From NCBI RefSeq assembly GCF_002775205.1, contig NC_036456.1, forward strand, positions 10,443,463 to 10,507,462: DNA of 64,000 nt, in the 5' to 3' direction. The notes beneath the pieces are model-generated. The model did not search any database. It was not told the DNA's origin and saw only the letters and a program-made list of their open reading frames with translations. The first letter of the stretch is position 1, and every line of letters begins with the position of its first letter. Made by a program: the position numbers and the translations under genes. Source of the stretch: Xiphophorus maculatus (Eukaryota; Chordata; Actinopteri; Cyprinodontiformes; Poeciliidae). Shown here one piece after another: positions 45,701 through 60,700 of this stretch.

Positions 45701-48700
45701 TGTTGTAACTCATTTAACTGAGGAGTTATTGTGGCTGGTGATGGCTGTGGGCAAGAAAGATCTCCCGTAGCAGTCTGTATTGCAACAAATTTGATACAGC
45801 TTCTAACTAAAAACTGTTTTTTTTCTAATTTATTACATATGACTGTATTTCCCTTGAATATTTTTAAAATTTGTCAGCCTACAAACACTAACTCAAGTCA
45901 ATCTCACTGAGATTTTATATGAAAGACCAAGACAAAGTAATGTCTTGGTCTGAAGTAAAACGGAAAATAATACAGGGGTTGCGTTTTTTTCATGACATGC
46001 TTTGGATTTACTTTACTCTGACACCTCAAGTAATGTGTAGGTCAACTAGTTGCCTTAAAAAGTTAGCTAACTATCAAGCTAATCTCAGTATAAGTTCAGC
46101 TGTTCAGTGAAGGCCTTAGATGTTTATTAGAGAACAAACAGCATCATGAAGACCAAAGAACGCAGCAGACAGTTCATGGAGAAAGATGTGTAGATAGTAA
46201 AAGTAGAGAGAAGCAATAAAACAACATCCCAAACTTTGACCTCTGTTGATTTTATTATTATAAAATGGAAAGCTGACTTAACAGGACATGACCGGCCACT
46301 GAAATGGACAAGCAAGTCAAGGAGAGCATTAACCAGAGAAGCAGCTGAGAGGACATCTACCTTCTGTTGGTCTGGCACATAAATTCTGAATGCAAGAGAT
46401 GGAAGTTTGTGGATCTAATGCGACAAAATGTGAAAAAGTTCAAGATCCGCAAGATACAGCAGCAGACAAAGTAGTTTGGAGTTGTTTAAAGCAACAAATG
46501 TTTCTCTCTGCTTCATATTAAAAATACGGTTTCCTGGTTTTTGATCGGATCAGAACAGATGCGGATATTGATTACATGCAAAAAGTATATTTTTATAAAA
46601 ACCTTCAAAGATAAAAAGAAAATTTCATCTTCTTTGTCCAATAGCATCCAGGCACCCTGGACCAGCCCTCGGCCCCTGAGGCCGGAGGAGAAAATTTGGT
46701 GATTGGTCACCGACCTGCCGCTGCGTCCCACCACCGAGAGTCCACCGAAGCTCCAAGAGCCAGGACGCAGCGGCCCTCCTTCCAGCAGGGACACAAGGAG
46801 CCAGCGGCCGCCTCCCCTCCTCGAGCCGTTGCCTCCTTCTCGCTGCGTGTCCTGGGACAACCGGACAGCCAGGGACACCCGGCCACGGCGCCCCCCGGCC
46901 AGGAGAAGGCCGCTACCTCCCTAAGCTCTCCCAGAATGGCCCAGCCTGCGCTCAATCTCAGCCGATCCGCCCGTGGTTCGGCTGACAACCACGTCCAGAA
47001 CGACAGCGACGAAGACGACAACGACGATGACAGCGACGACGACGAGGACTGGGGTCCCAGTTCTGGAGGGGCTCGGAAGAGAAAGGCGGCGGTTCCCTCG
47101 AAGCAGCAGGTGGCTGCCAGTATGTCGTCATCAGCTGCGGCGAGATCCAAACGCAAGCTCCAGCCTCCTCAGCACATCCCACCTCCACAGGTCCACGACA
47201 CTCCCATGCAGCTGCGCCACCCCACACCTCCTCCATCTCCACCCCCGAACCTGTTCCCCCTGCCCGACACTCCAAAGCAAAGCCCCCCCGACGATCAGGA
47301 ACGAGACGGTGCACGTGACCCAGGAATGGCGTCCTTCCCACCTCCCGCCATGCAGAGGCAGGACTCCGACTCCAGCTCCGGCTCCAGCAGCCCCGAACCT
47401 CCGGCGAAGCGTCGCTCCGGCCCGCTGTCGCTGCTCATGCACAGGATGGAGTCAGAGGAAACAACCTCATCCCCCGGGTTCTCCGGAGAAACGGCACACT
47501 CGACTGCCACGTGTTCCAGCGAATCCCCCCTTCAATCAGCGGAAACCAAAATGCAACAGGAAACCAGAGAGATGGAGGATGAGAAACAGCTGAAGAAGGA
47601 GAAGGAGAGTCTTAAAGCACAAGAACGAGAAAGGGAGAAGAAACGCTTGGAGGAGGAGAGGGAGAAGGAGAGAAAACGGCTGGAAGAGGAGAAGAAGCAG
47701 CGGCTGAAAGAGGAACAGGAAAAGGAGAAAAGACACCAGGAAGAGGAAAACGAAAAGAAACGCAGGGAGGAGGAGAAGAGACGAGAGACGAAGCTGAAAG
47801 AGGAGGAAGAAGAGAAAAAAGTGAAGAACGACCGGAGAGCAGCAGCTGAGGAAAAAGATTCAGGTTCCTCCTCTGATTCCGACTCCAAATCAGAGTCCTC
47901 CTCACGCTCATCATCGTCATCATCCTCGTCTTCCTCCTCCAGGGATGAAATTCAACCTGCCAGTCAGCTGAAGGTTGGTGCTTAATTGGTTTCAGTGTTT
48001 TCATTCTCAAGGACTCAGAGAATGAGAACGTACAGAATAATCTCTTAAGGGTCTTGATCCCGATACTAAGGGTTAAATACACTAAGTGAGGGGAAATAAA
48101 TGTTTTACTCAGAAATAGCCCATTAGAAATGTATTTATTTATAGAGAAAAATACTGACACTTTATAATTCATTTACCTATTCTGCTTACTGTTAATGTAT
48201 CATATGCCTTTATGTTTAATCTTGAGAGGCTTGGCTGATGCAGCATCTATAGCTCAACAAAAACCGTAAAAAGACCGTTTCCTTCTTGGAAACATTGTAT
48301 GTTCCTGGACAATTTTGTCTCGAAAATTAGAAAAGATGTAAATGGGATAAATCTCAGTGAAATGCAGCCCTGATAGTAACTATCAAAAAACAAATGATTT
48401 TGCAGATGCCACAGCTGGCACTGATATAACTGGAGCCTCTAATGAGATGCTATGTTTTACTAGTTTTTTTTTATCAAAATCACAGTTGCTGTATGTGCAC
48501 CAATCTGAACATTTTTTTAGTTTAAATCTTATGGAGCAAAATAAACTTTAATTTATTCTTGATGTGCACTGTTTTGTTTGCATTTGCCTTTCATTTGTCC
48601 TTCTTTCATTCATCTCACAGAAAGCAGACCAAGAGCAAGAGCCTGAGGTTCATAAAAAGACCGAGTTCAGAAAAGACTCAGAGAAACCTAACCTTTCAAA

Positions 48701-51700
48701 AAGGTAAGTGATCATTTTAATTAACATATTAAGATTATCTAAATAAAATTATATCTATATTCAGTCAACAGATTTATTTCAAGCCATTCTTTGAAGAGTA
48801 AATCAATCGCTTTCAAGTTAAGAGATTTAGATATTTTTTCTACACTAACATGTTGACAATACAAAGTCCATGGGTTGTATAATGGACATACTGTACATCC
48901 AGTCTTTGGTGTGTTTCATAACAAACAATGAAAGTAGCAGATATCACAAGGTAAAATGTGGCTGTCTGCAGGTGGGATTTTGGACATTATTGGATTATCA
49001 CTTTGTTGTTTATTGTGCTGTTAGATATGATGTAACACACGATTTCATAGATATTACTGTAAAATTCTCAAACCTTACGAATATGGTTTATTAATATGCC
49101 AGTACCTCTGTGATTAAATAAGTGCAGACATTAATTTAACAGACTAAGCAAAACCTCTGAATGCTATCGAATTTTTGAATCAGGGTTTGTGTATCTGCTG
49201 ACTTTTTAAGCTTATTTAAAATGCAGGAAATGAGAGAAGTTCCTGATCATTTTTGATACAAGTAATATCCATATATTAGCTGATATCAAAGCAAACAAAA
49301 GCTCAAACATGAAGCGTCCTGATAATGTGAAGTGCGCATTGTTTTCAAGATTATGAATGAAGAAGCAGCCTTCTGGGTCATGAGATTATTAGAGATTGAG
49401 GTCATACGATTTTTAGACAGTTCTGAACTTGGAAAGTATTTGTACAGGAGGACAGGAGGGGTTAAGACGTCCTGCTTGACAAGCTCCTTTAATTCTGAAT
49501 TTCTGGATCATTCACATAAAATGGCTCCTAAGCTTACAGGAAGAGCCATCTTATAAGTATGTCTCTACACACAACATAATTGGTTTCTTAAAAACAGCCT
49601 TTCACTTTGAAACAAACTGCAGGCATTTAGATCAAAGACACTTTCAAAGATTACAAGAATGTCCTTGGATATAAAGTATCAAGAAATCAAAGGTGGCGTA
49701 AAAGCAGCACAGCATGGCACATTAAAAGCATCCGTTTTTATTGAGCTGTTTATTGTGGTTTAAGCTGCTGGGAAATATGAAGTTGAAATCAATTCCCAAC
49801 AAGTGTTTTTTACATTGCTGCATGGTCTTTATGTTATTGGTTTTGTGAAGACATAGTGCACAGTAGGTTTCATTAGACCAGCAAAAACCTGAGACTGGAT
49901 CTGGGAGAAGAACGAGGCTTCGGTCGATTTGCACTCATGTGTTTTGTGACTGAGTATCACTGGTCAGATTTAGGTGGCAGAACAAACAAGAAATGAATTA
50001 ATAAATTAAATAATTGATTTATAAAATAGCAGTTGTAAAAACGAACAAGCCTTTAGCATTAAAATAAAGCTTAACGATAATTTAAAAAAAATCTAAAGAC
50101 AAAATTGGTGGTTTAAAACAAAGGAGTGTGCAATCTGAACGGGTAGATGTTAAGCTGATGGAGCAGCTTTAATTAGTGATGAAATATATTTAGAGCCTTA
50201 CTTATCCTTGAATGCCTGGTGGCGTTGAAAATCTCTTGACTTCTATTTATTTTCTTTGAAAGGAACTAAAGGAACTGTTACTTTGTGCTTTTTTTAAAAA
50301 CTGAATAAAGGACAGGAGAATTAACACAGATAAGAAGATAATCATACTTATAAGAAGGAATATTGTCACTTTTTCTTCCAGTTGTTGTCAGACAGCATGA
50401 CCAGAAACTGATTCAGACAAATACTTACAAACATAACATATTTCATCAATCCAAAACTATGGGTTTTTTTTTAGTCCATTTCACACCTCCTACTAGCAAT
50501 AAAAAAAACACATTTGAAAAGATTGTTGAGATTTTTGCTTAAGTCATATATCCAAAAACTAAGCCTGGGAAGATAACTGGTGCATGATAAATCATTTTAA
50601 TATTTAATTACTTAAAAATAACGATGCTGTATTATGAAACAAACCCATGTCTGGGCTGTTCAGCATCATGATAACACCTCCGTCAAAACGGTGCCCTTGT
50701 TTTCTCCTTGGAATAATAATTATAGTCCTACCTAATAGTTTTCAGCCATTACTCGTATGTTAAAGACGTGCGCCACGTTAAAGCGTCATGCTAAGCTTTT
50801 ATTTTGGAACTCCCAGACCGGAACTCGGTCCCGCATTCTGTAAGGCTTGCTCGTCCTTAGCCAACATGGCCATCGTGCATGCACCGCATCCCTGATACAA
50901 ACGCAGTGTTCGGCTTTTGAGAAGCAGAAACGCTCGCGTCAGATTCTGCGTTTTATTCCTCCGACTCCGGCCCTCACCTGAGCGAAACAGCCACTAGCGC
51001 CGCAGTGTCGATTTTACCCCACGGGAGTTTTTCCTTTCGCGGCCGGTCATAATGCTGTCCGAAGGCAACAAAAACGGGTAAGGGTGAGCCAAAAGGCGAC
51101 GGAAGGCTTCAGGTTGCAGCTTGTACTTTTCCATCGATAATGTGGAAATCGGAAAGGAGAAACGTCTGTCGTTTTTTTTTTTTTTCTCTCGCCGCATGCT
51201 GCTGATGTAGCCGGCAGCTAATGCCTGGCTATGAAATATCATGTCATCCATTCACATTGGCCTGGTTAGCGTGTTGCATGTTCGCCCATGTGAGGAAGAC
51301 CGGGGGTGGGGGCGTTGGTGAAAGCCTTTTGTTGGGTGAAGGAGCATTGAAGATTTTGTTGGGGGAGGAGGAGGGTGAGGGTCCCCTTTTCTTTTGATCA
51401 ATGCCTAAAATAACTGAACATTGAAGGAAACTAATGAATAACTAATGGCCTCAGATACCATGTGGAGAGGGGGGAAAAAAACACACTGATTTCTCTCCCT
51501 GCTATTCCACATCAACGCATTTCTAGTTCTTCAGGTCCATAATGTTCTTGCACAAAGACCTTTAATGAACATCATATTTATTTCTGGAATTTGTGTGGCT
51601 ATGGCTGGTAATGATCTTTGCGTTGTCAAGGGAGATCATTAAAGCAGACATCTGCTGGCTGTACAGTGGTCCCTTATGGTGTGAGATAATTCTCCAGCTG

Positions 51701-54700
51701 GCACCAGCATTCATGATCTCCTGTGGGATTCCACTTTACCTCTCATTTAATAGGTAACAAATGTGTTGGGCCGATCTGTTCATTTTGTATTAGATCTTAA
51801 TAATTTTGTTAAGCTGCTGTAAGTCGTTAACTAGCAGGGTTGTTGTTTTGTTCTTGAATAGCTTGACCATTTGAAAGTACTTTCACATTTTACAGCTTAT
51901 GAAACAGCTCTTCAGGTGACAGTTGGACTTCATTCAGCTTCCTCATTCCTGCCTCGTCAGACGGATAGCAGCCTATTTTAAAAGAGCAGCAAGTGAATTG
52001 ATTATTCACCTCTCTGCTGAGACCTTTTATTGCTTTAAGGCAGTAGAAGCAACACACACACACACACACACACTCCCCCCCTACATGTAACAATTTTACC
52101 CTCTTGCACTCTCCTGATCGTAAAGGTTGGAATCTTTAGTTACACCTGCGCAGGTGTGCCTCTGGCCTACGCTTTGAGAATTTGACATTCAATCCAGAGG
52201 AAAGTGAGGAGAAATTGTGTTCGGTGTCCCTGAGAGTAAAGAAAAGGGTGTCCTTTTGCTGAAACCTAGCCTGTGACTTAATCTTTAGAGTTGGAGGGTG
52301 AACAGGCTCTACTGGAGCTGGAGCTTATTACTACTTTCCAGGCCCTCCCCTGAAAGATACTTTGAAACGGTGCCAGCAGGGATGTTGCATATTACATTCA
52401 AAGAACTTAATGTTAATGAATGTCAATGTTAATTGTTAAAGCATGCTATGTAAAACTTAAGTAATTATTGTGTGCATTATTTATAGTATGTTACTTTTAG
52501 AAAGCTTTGACCCTACAATGCTGATTTTAATTGATTACACTTAACGGACTGAAATGTTAATTTTTTTTTCTTAACCTTTCTGCAGTGATTGGTTATTAAT
52601 TATTTATTGGAGATAGATACAAAGTCTCAGTGTGTGAGCGCTGTTGTGAAAACAGGGCTGCACCAGTAAGAAAAAACTGGTGCAGCCAGTAATTACATTA
52701 CATTACTCTGTAATGTAATTACAGAGTTTGTAAGCTGTTTTTGGTGTGTTGTATTAGCTGTTGGTGCAGTTAGCATTAGCAACAGCAAAGTTCCATCTTT
52801 GTATGGTGTGTGTAACCTTAGAGAATCTAAATACTTAGTTTAACTCTTAACATTTCCACAAAGCTCAAAACCTTATCGAAGTCCAGGATGGGGGCTTGAC
52901 CAGTCGATTCCAGTCAACACAACATTGTATTTGTGTTATTTTCAGTCTTTTAAAGAGATGCATCTGTGTCTTTGTTTTTTTTTTTTTTTAGATCCACGAC
53001 TAGAAGCACAGCATCAAAAGCTTTGGATCAGACATCAGTTGTTGAAGGGAAATCTGTTACAAGTCTTAATCTCTTCTTGGTAGTGCTAGCGCACTTCATT
53101 CAGATCAAATGTCGCATTATTATTTGTGGCAACAAAAAGGATACCCAGCAAGTGGGCTGTAGTTCCAGCTCGTTGTCTTTTTTTATTCAATTACAATGTG
53201 ATTTCTTCTTTCTGCTGTGCAGACTAATCAGTTCGTAGTTTAGTAAAACATCTTCAGATTTGATCAATATTATTGGTACATTTGTATTGTTGTCTTGTGG
53301 TTCATTTAGCCTAATTTTGGAACAGAATAAGAGGGTGAACGTTTCAGCAAACTAAAGACAAATCATTCCCAATTATTCTGTTGCACATGCTTTGCATTTC
53401 TGAAACACGTTCTGTTGCATTTCATAGTTTCCGTTATATGCAAACTCCGGCGTACAGATTCAGGGAACTTCTGGCGGTGGAGGAAAAGGAGCAAACAGGT
53501 CAGAACGAAGGGTGCTGCAGGATGCGGTTCTCCCACCTACAGGATGCCGCTTCTGTCAAACCATGAAGGCAGAAGCCTCTGATGATGCTACCAGAGTGGG
53601 TTGATGGTTAGCTAAAAATAAAATTCTGTTTTTGTTTCATTTTTAGAAAAGCATAAAAACTTTGAAAGTGGCACCATTAGACGAACAGAGCCGTGTGAGG
53701 TCGCACTCATTGTAAGCACAATGGCTGTACAGCTGAGTGACCCCCGGATGGATCAGATGAAGGCCACCCACAGACTCATCCCTGAGTTTACGTCTGGAAG
53801 TATGAGTTAGTTTGTGACCCTGGGTGTCAGTTAGCTGGTGAGGTATTTATAGCACCAGTGACCCAGATCATCAGCCTCCGGCACCCTTCTTCTGACTCTT
53901 CCTGTTTCTCCTCTTGTCTTGACCGGACTCATTTTGTGTCCTGCTGCACAGACCCTCACATGGCTCCTTGTAAAACAGAGGGCAGCGGCCATATTGGTCA
54001 CCTTTAGTTTAGATTTGTGTTCTTCAATAAGTGATTTAATAGGTAATTCTGCAATTATTAACCTCCAGGTTTACTTTTATAGTAAAGAGTTGTTGAAGTT
54101 GGGAAGATATTTATAGAACAGATTTTTTATTTTATTTATTTATTTATTTAGCCAGGGAGCAAATGGCGATCATTAAACAGATTAAATATTGACTCTACAA
54201 AATGGAGTGTTAATGACCAAACCATTTAAATGTTTTCCAGTAAAACTGGGATTTACTGACCACCACATAAAAAAAAGAAATTAAAATGGAGTCTTGGTTT
54301 TGGCTGAAAGTTGAGGTTGTCTGGATCAAGAATTTTTTGGAACATTTGAACATCAGCTGTGATATGATGCTCCAACAGACTTGGCTAAAAAGCAGCTATA
54401 ATGTTCTGACACTTGAGTTGCTTTAGTTCATGTATTGCACCTGCAGTTTTTTTTCTTTCTTTTTGTTAAATGCAGAACGGCCTTCTTAACTTCAAAGCTA
54501 AACTTAGCAGGTATACTTTCTGTTGTGAAATGACTTAATGACTCATCTCATGGCATATTTCAGTCAGGTTCCAGTTAATTGTGTTCAGATATGACTTTTA
54601 GGAAAGAAACAGTCATGATACCTATCATTTCAAAAAGATGACTTCAGGTTTATGTGGAATTAGAGTGGAACTAGACATTGGGATAGACTTTTTCAATGCT

Positions 54701-57700
54701 CATCATTTTTTCATAGTCTATTTTCACTCATCAATTTTTAAAATGATAATGACATTTAAATGCATTTCACTTTCATTCTGTTTAGCATTCAACAAGCTGA
54801 TTAGGTAGTCCACACCTTGTCATCATCGAGTTGAACCCATTTAACTTTTTCTCTGCAGTGGTGAAGTTTTGAAATCGGGTAACATTTCAAAACTGTGATA
54901 TTCTCTGTGAGTAACGTTAAAACCTGTCAGATTTTTACGTCACCATTTAAAAGTAAAAATTAAAAAAAATGTGTCAAGTTAATGCGACCCCTGATTAAGA
55001 CATCCCTAATAACAAACCCTCTGTAAAAACCTGCTAGCCTCATTTGCAATTTGTAAGTGTGTATTATTCTTAGTATGTTGCTATTGATTGAATACCAAAC
55101 AACTTTGATTGTAAACTGATTCCTAAAATCCATTACTAAGTACTAAAGGTCTCTGAGAAAAAATTAACATTGTCCTTTTAAGAAAACATGGATCATTGTT
55201 CTGGTCTACATCGAACTAAACGTGCAAGGAGCTGCTAACCTCTCTCGGTGTAAGAATTTCAGTGGGATTGTGCTAATAACCAGTGACTTTAACCTCTCTT
55301 CTTGCAGGGAGGTGTCTGAACCGAGCACAGCCGCTGTTACGGAAGCAGAACCGGACTCTGAGAGCTCCATGGCCCAGCAGCCAGCTTCTGGGGCTGAGCC
55401 AGAGAGCAGCGAGAGCCGCATGGAGGAGGTAAGGTCACTGGGAGGGTGTGGGCGTTTGGGTCTTGGCTCTGTCTCCCACTAACCTGCATCCTCACTCACG
55501 TGAAAGCATGCTTCGTTAGCAGCGCTCGGGGAGGGTCACTCAAAACCAACATAGCCCTAAACATAAATTATTTGGGCACATATAGAACTTTTTACTCTTG
55601 CTACCTTTCACCGTAAAAGTAGTTGCAACCCTTATCACATTATTGAATTGGATAAAATCTAAAGCAACGGGCTGAGTTGGACTTGGGTTTTGGAGTTACT
55701 TGGGAATTAACTCATTCCTTCCATCTGCTTTTAACTCAACTTCCATTTCAAAGCAAGCTTAGTCATGTGGATGGTCTCGCACACGTCTGTTGACTGTCTG
55801 GGCCATGCAGCGGTAGGTTAAGTGCTGATGCTGCTTGAATGAGAGAGGAGAGATGTTTCTCGTGTTTTAACTCGGGCTTCCATCTTCTGAAGAGAGTGCA
55901 TGCTTATTATATCACTCCTACTCACTTGTGAGTTAGTAAAGAGGAGAATGTGTGATTTTAAAAGTTCTCTCTCAGAGATGGCAACTATTGCTTAGCAATT
56001 TAATAATGTGGATGATTATTTCTGCGCCTTACTGACCTCCTACTGGCAGCTGTTTAAATGAATGACAGTAATAACATAATTATAGATGTAGTGAAAGTTT
56101 TGTTGTTGTATAACTTGTTTTAAATGGGGATGCACCAATCAGATATCAGAATACATAAGTTTTACCTCGATACACTCTGATTTGTAATCGGCGGCTTTTT
56201 CATTTTTTGTTGGTTTTTGCAATCAACTAACAGCACGTTCTGTAAAACTCACATGTTCTGTTGTGTTATGAACATATGCTTTTATGAATAAATAAGCATA
56301 ATCTTGAAATTGGATAATCATCTGTTCACGCATTTTCTTTCTTACCTTTTATAAAATGAAGGATAACGGCAGATCAGACATCCAAGAAACAGATAGGAAA
56401 AGCCTGATTGGTGCATCTCTACTTAGCAGTTTCACCTCTGTTCATTCAGTCTAGATTCATTTGCTAACTCATGCATGTCAAACTTGTGCAGAGCTACTTT
56501 ATCGTCCCGCTTCAATCAGGACGTGCCCTTGCAAATGGATTTAGCTTTTTTACATCAGAAATAAGATTATCCTAGAGCATTTTTCACTGCTAGACCTGAG
56601 CCAGTTGAACACAATCAGATGATCGGTTTGTTTTTATGTGGCCGTTTTCAGTGTGTGTCTCATTTTGGCTCTACCTGTCTTAGCTGTGTACGCCCTGTGG
56701 CTCTGCATGGTGAAGGCCGTTAACAGTGCGTGCGCATCGAGATGCATGACCAGAGCTTGCTTCTCCTGTTTCTTTCATGCTGTTCTCACTTTGTTTGGAT
56801 TCCCACTCGTTTCCTCTCTCACTTTTGTACGCTCTTCCTGCTTACTCTCTCTCCTCCTCTCTATCCATTATTTGCCTCTGTGTCCCATCATGATTGCTTT
56901 TGTTTTTCTCTCTGTCTTTCTCTCTCTCACTATATATTGATGGTGTGATTGCTGTTTTAAAACCCCATTGATTGCTTTGTTATGAAGGTGCCCATGCCTC
57001 TTCCATTGTCCCTATTGGTACCTGCTGAGTACTACTACCACCAGCACCACCAACAGCACCTCTTCCACTCCTCCTACTCCTTCTACAACTCCCGCCCCGC
57101 TATGCCAAAGTACGTCGATGGTACCTGAGTTAGGCCCAGAGTCTGCAACCCCGCGGCACTGAGCAAAACCCGCCGGCTTGGCCCTTCAGTGGCGAGCTGA
57201 GCCAGCAGGAACCGGAGCTCGCATCAGAGCTGTGCCGAGCAGCAGCAGCCATGGTTACTGCAGTTGTCATAGCAACGTGGCTGCAGGGGTTGGAATCCTG
57301 CTGAGCTGACTAAAGCTGGACTGTACTGCACCATGTGGGGTTGATTCCCTAACACCATCTTGAGGAGAATCAAAGACTCAAGGTGTCATCCTGAGGCAGA
57401 GGAAAGAAAGTTTCAGCTCCAGCTCGGATTTGACTCTTATGGTCCCACACTGCCCTCTACTTGTGTGGTGGAGAATTGACTTTGGACTGAGAATTGATGC
57501 AGTACGTCATGATTTACAGAGGATTATTTCTGGGTAGAAACATTCAAACATCTCCAAGAAGAACTGCTGCTGAAAAATACTTCCAGCCACAAAGGGTTGG
57601 ATTTTCTATTTATTAAATTTTTTTTTATGGATATTTTCTTGTGGATTTTACAATTGCGAGGCTCCCACTTTGAAAACATGTCGATGCCTGGACACATCAC

Positions 57701-60700
57701 TGCAACAGAAACTGTTATCCGTCTTTCGACTGCGTGGGAAAAAAGTGCAAAAGACTTTTGACTCTGAAAGGACACACCGTGCGTCTCACCCGGCACTTTG
57801 ATTTCCTGTAGACGCACAGAGAATCGGCTCCGTCAGAGTTCACCTGCAGAACTGAGCAAGTTGTGCCTCTTTAAACCAGATCCACACCACAAGTAAATCC
57901 AACATGGAGTTTGTGATGCTCTGCCGCTGAATTGCAACAGTTTTTGTCCAGCTATTGTTACTCCAACAAAGTGTCCTCATCCTCTACATGTGGTCTGCAT
58001 TCAGCACTGGGACTACGACATGTTTTGTTTTGGGGTTTTTTACTACTTGCCTGGATTGTTGTTTTCTAAAGACTGCGTTATTTCACCTATCAGAGACTGA
58101 AAGACAGTAGCCTGCTGTGAAAAATCAACATTTAAGCTTCTGTTTAATCTGGGAGAAACAACTGGAGCGACTCAGTTGACAAATAAAAACATCATCATTT
58201 TGCTGCTGCTTCATCTCAAACCTCTTTGGGACAATTTCAAAGACTCTTGACTGTTTCCCCCCCCCTCCCCATCCATCAGAGGTACATCACACCTCAGAGA
58301 CACTAACTCCACCCCCGCCCTGCCTCCATCACCATCTACCAGGCAGCACTATGAAACCTGAGGTTCCTAAAAGACTGAAACGTGACTGTGAGCAGCAGTA
58401 AACCCAGAGAAAGTCTTCCCCCGCCCCGTCCAAGTCCGATCCAGTGATCAGTTCCCGCCTGCTGGTTAATCTGCACACTGAAAGCGAGCCCTGCACTCAC
58501 TGCTCTGCCTACTCTGATTGGATCCTTGTTTCCTAGACACAGTGCACACTGTGGTGCGGTTGGGCCCATAGTCAAGCCAGTAAGGAATCAGGTCTTAAAT
58601 GGTACCAGGAAATGACTTGTCAGTATTCCTCTTATTTAAAAATGTCTACAAGTGATAGAGTCACTTTCTTCTTGATCTTAAATTTTTTCTGTAAGATCTG
58701 CGTTTTGGTGTAATGCAGTTAGCACTTTGAGAACCGCCAGTTTATTGAAAAGTTGTTCTAAATTTGGGAGTTCTCATTTTTAAACACACCGACTGTGAAG
58801 CTAAAGTGGTGCTTTGTTATTAAGAGGGGGGTTTATCTGCATTAATAATGTTTAAAAATATAAATACCTTTTGTTCAACACTTATTTAGTTACACCATCA
58901 CTGTTAAATTCTGAACATAGAAATGGATTTACAGCAACTTTTACTGCATTTCTTGTAAATTTATATTTAAAAAATTACCAGATACTTTATTTATAACACA
59001 TTTTGAAATGGAAACGTTTGCAATTTCTTTATTAGCATCAGTCTTCCACATACACATTGCAGCAATAGGTGGATGACTGATCTGTCAGTGTGGATCAGCG
59101 AGCCCTTAAAGTGGCACAGTTAAAGTCTGCAGGTCTCAGTTACTCTAACTCACCTTTCCCCACCCCTCCTCCACTTTTCCTTTTCACCTCCTCTGTGTTG
59201 TTACCCGTTTGGGTCTGGACTCTGGGTTCTCATCTCGCCCCACACCCCTGGGGTCTCTGTATGCTCTTTCTGTCTCCCTGTCTTTCCAGAGCACCACTCC
59301 TAAGGCTTTTGCTGCTCGCAAGATCTCCCTGTCCAGTAAGTATTGCTGTTACACCTTTATCATCTCCCACAGCACTGGTTACAGTGAAAAGAAATGCCAA
59401 GTGAGATATTTGTTGTCACTTTTTTTTTTTTGCAGTGGTGTTCTTTGTAGGAAGGCTGATTCTGTGGCTTGTTGTCCACTAGTTTGGGTTGCAACATTTG
59501 TGGAAACTTCAAATGTAGCTTAATGAATCGATTTGGATGATGTTCAAAACGAGTTCTTCATGTTTCTATTGTCGAAGCCACAGCTCTGTTCCTGAAAAAC
59601 ATCAGTTTTTGTGCAGAAACGGAGGAAAGAACTGCTTTGGTCAGGACCTAGAGGCGCGCTCTGGGGAACAGCGGCCCATTAAAACATTGTAGTGTCACGT
59701 TTAAAACTTCAGGGTTTAGTTTTTGAGTTGGTACCAGCCTTTCTGTTTTAGTCACAGTATTTTCCGGACTATAAGTGGCACTTTATTTCTAAGTCTGACC
59801 TCCCTGCGATGTGTAGTTCATAAAGGCTTTTCTGTTTCGTTTTTTCCTCTTTGTGACGCAATATTTGACTGATGCAACCTATTCTCTGGAGAGACATATA
59901 GTCCAGAAATACATTAGTTCTGATGAACAGTATCTAAAACAAGTAATTTTCATAATTAGGAAAGATTTCTCCATCTCCCTTGAGATTGTTAACACAGTCC
60001 AAAGTTAACACAGTCTGATTGACGTAAAATTGTAAACTTTGGCATTCAGATATTTTTTTATGTGTTAATTCACTCAATTTGAACCAATGAGACATTCAGT
60101 CAAAACAAAACACTTACAAGTCCCATACACACTCAAATGAGATCTTTAGTTAGTAGAAAGGTACGGTTTATTTCTTCTACAGGAGAAAATACCCCTGTGG
60201 AAATGACCCAAATTGTATTTAAAGCAACTGACAAAAAGGAGCCAATGAAAATCTTTGAAGTATGCCACTTAAAAAAAAAAACATTGTAGCAAAGCTGTAT
60301 TCTTTGGAAAGCTACAAGGAAATGGTAAATGGCCTATGAGTTTTCTGAAACGGCATGGTGTCTGCTTTACAAGTTTTAAAAAAATCTTTTTTCTTTTTTA
60401 CAAATTTGATCCAAATCAACCAGAGAAAGTATAAAAAGCTGCTGCTTTACACCTAAAGTAACATGCTGAATGCCTGTTTACAGGATATTATTTATAAATT
60501 GTAGCGTAGGAGAATTTAACGGTCCGAACTGTGCTGCTCGCTCTCCTGAGAATCAGCAGAGGCAAAGGGGAGGATGGAGAAAACTGACTCTGAAAGGAGT
60601 TTGCTGATGTACGTTCCTTAGTTTTTCAACGAGGCCTTTAACAAATGGCAACTATTTGTTACTTTCAGACAAATTTCTGAATGAAGCAATGTCAGAAAAT

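Larger units (their letters stand above)
48704..55307. other. acin1 intron 6 (6.6 kb)
   Basis: Holds the internal promoter and alternative first exon (50750-51077), a (CA)n run (52052-52073) and paired hairpins (52656-52722). The open frame at 52992 was rejected as an exon. Otherwise AT-rich, with nothing recognised. Confidence 0.5.

Noticed and set aside
47532-47888. Minus-strand open frame rich in Ser/Phe opposite acin1 exon 5
   Set aside because: It is the shadow of the Lys/Glu/Arg-rich coding strand; no independent signals.
52992-53238. Open frame after a polypyrimidine-AG ([17 protein letters not shown]) as an extra acin1 exon
   Set aside because: The acceptor fits phase 2, but no donor in the frame returns to phase 2 for the exon at 55308; the only nearby GT (gtagtg) ends in phase 0. 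No resemblance to acinus.
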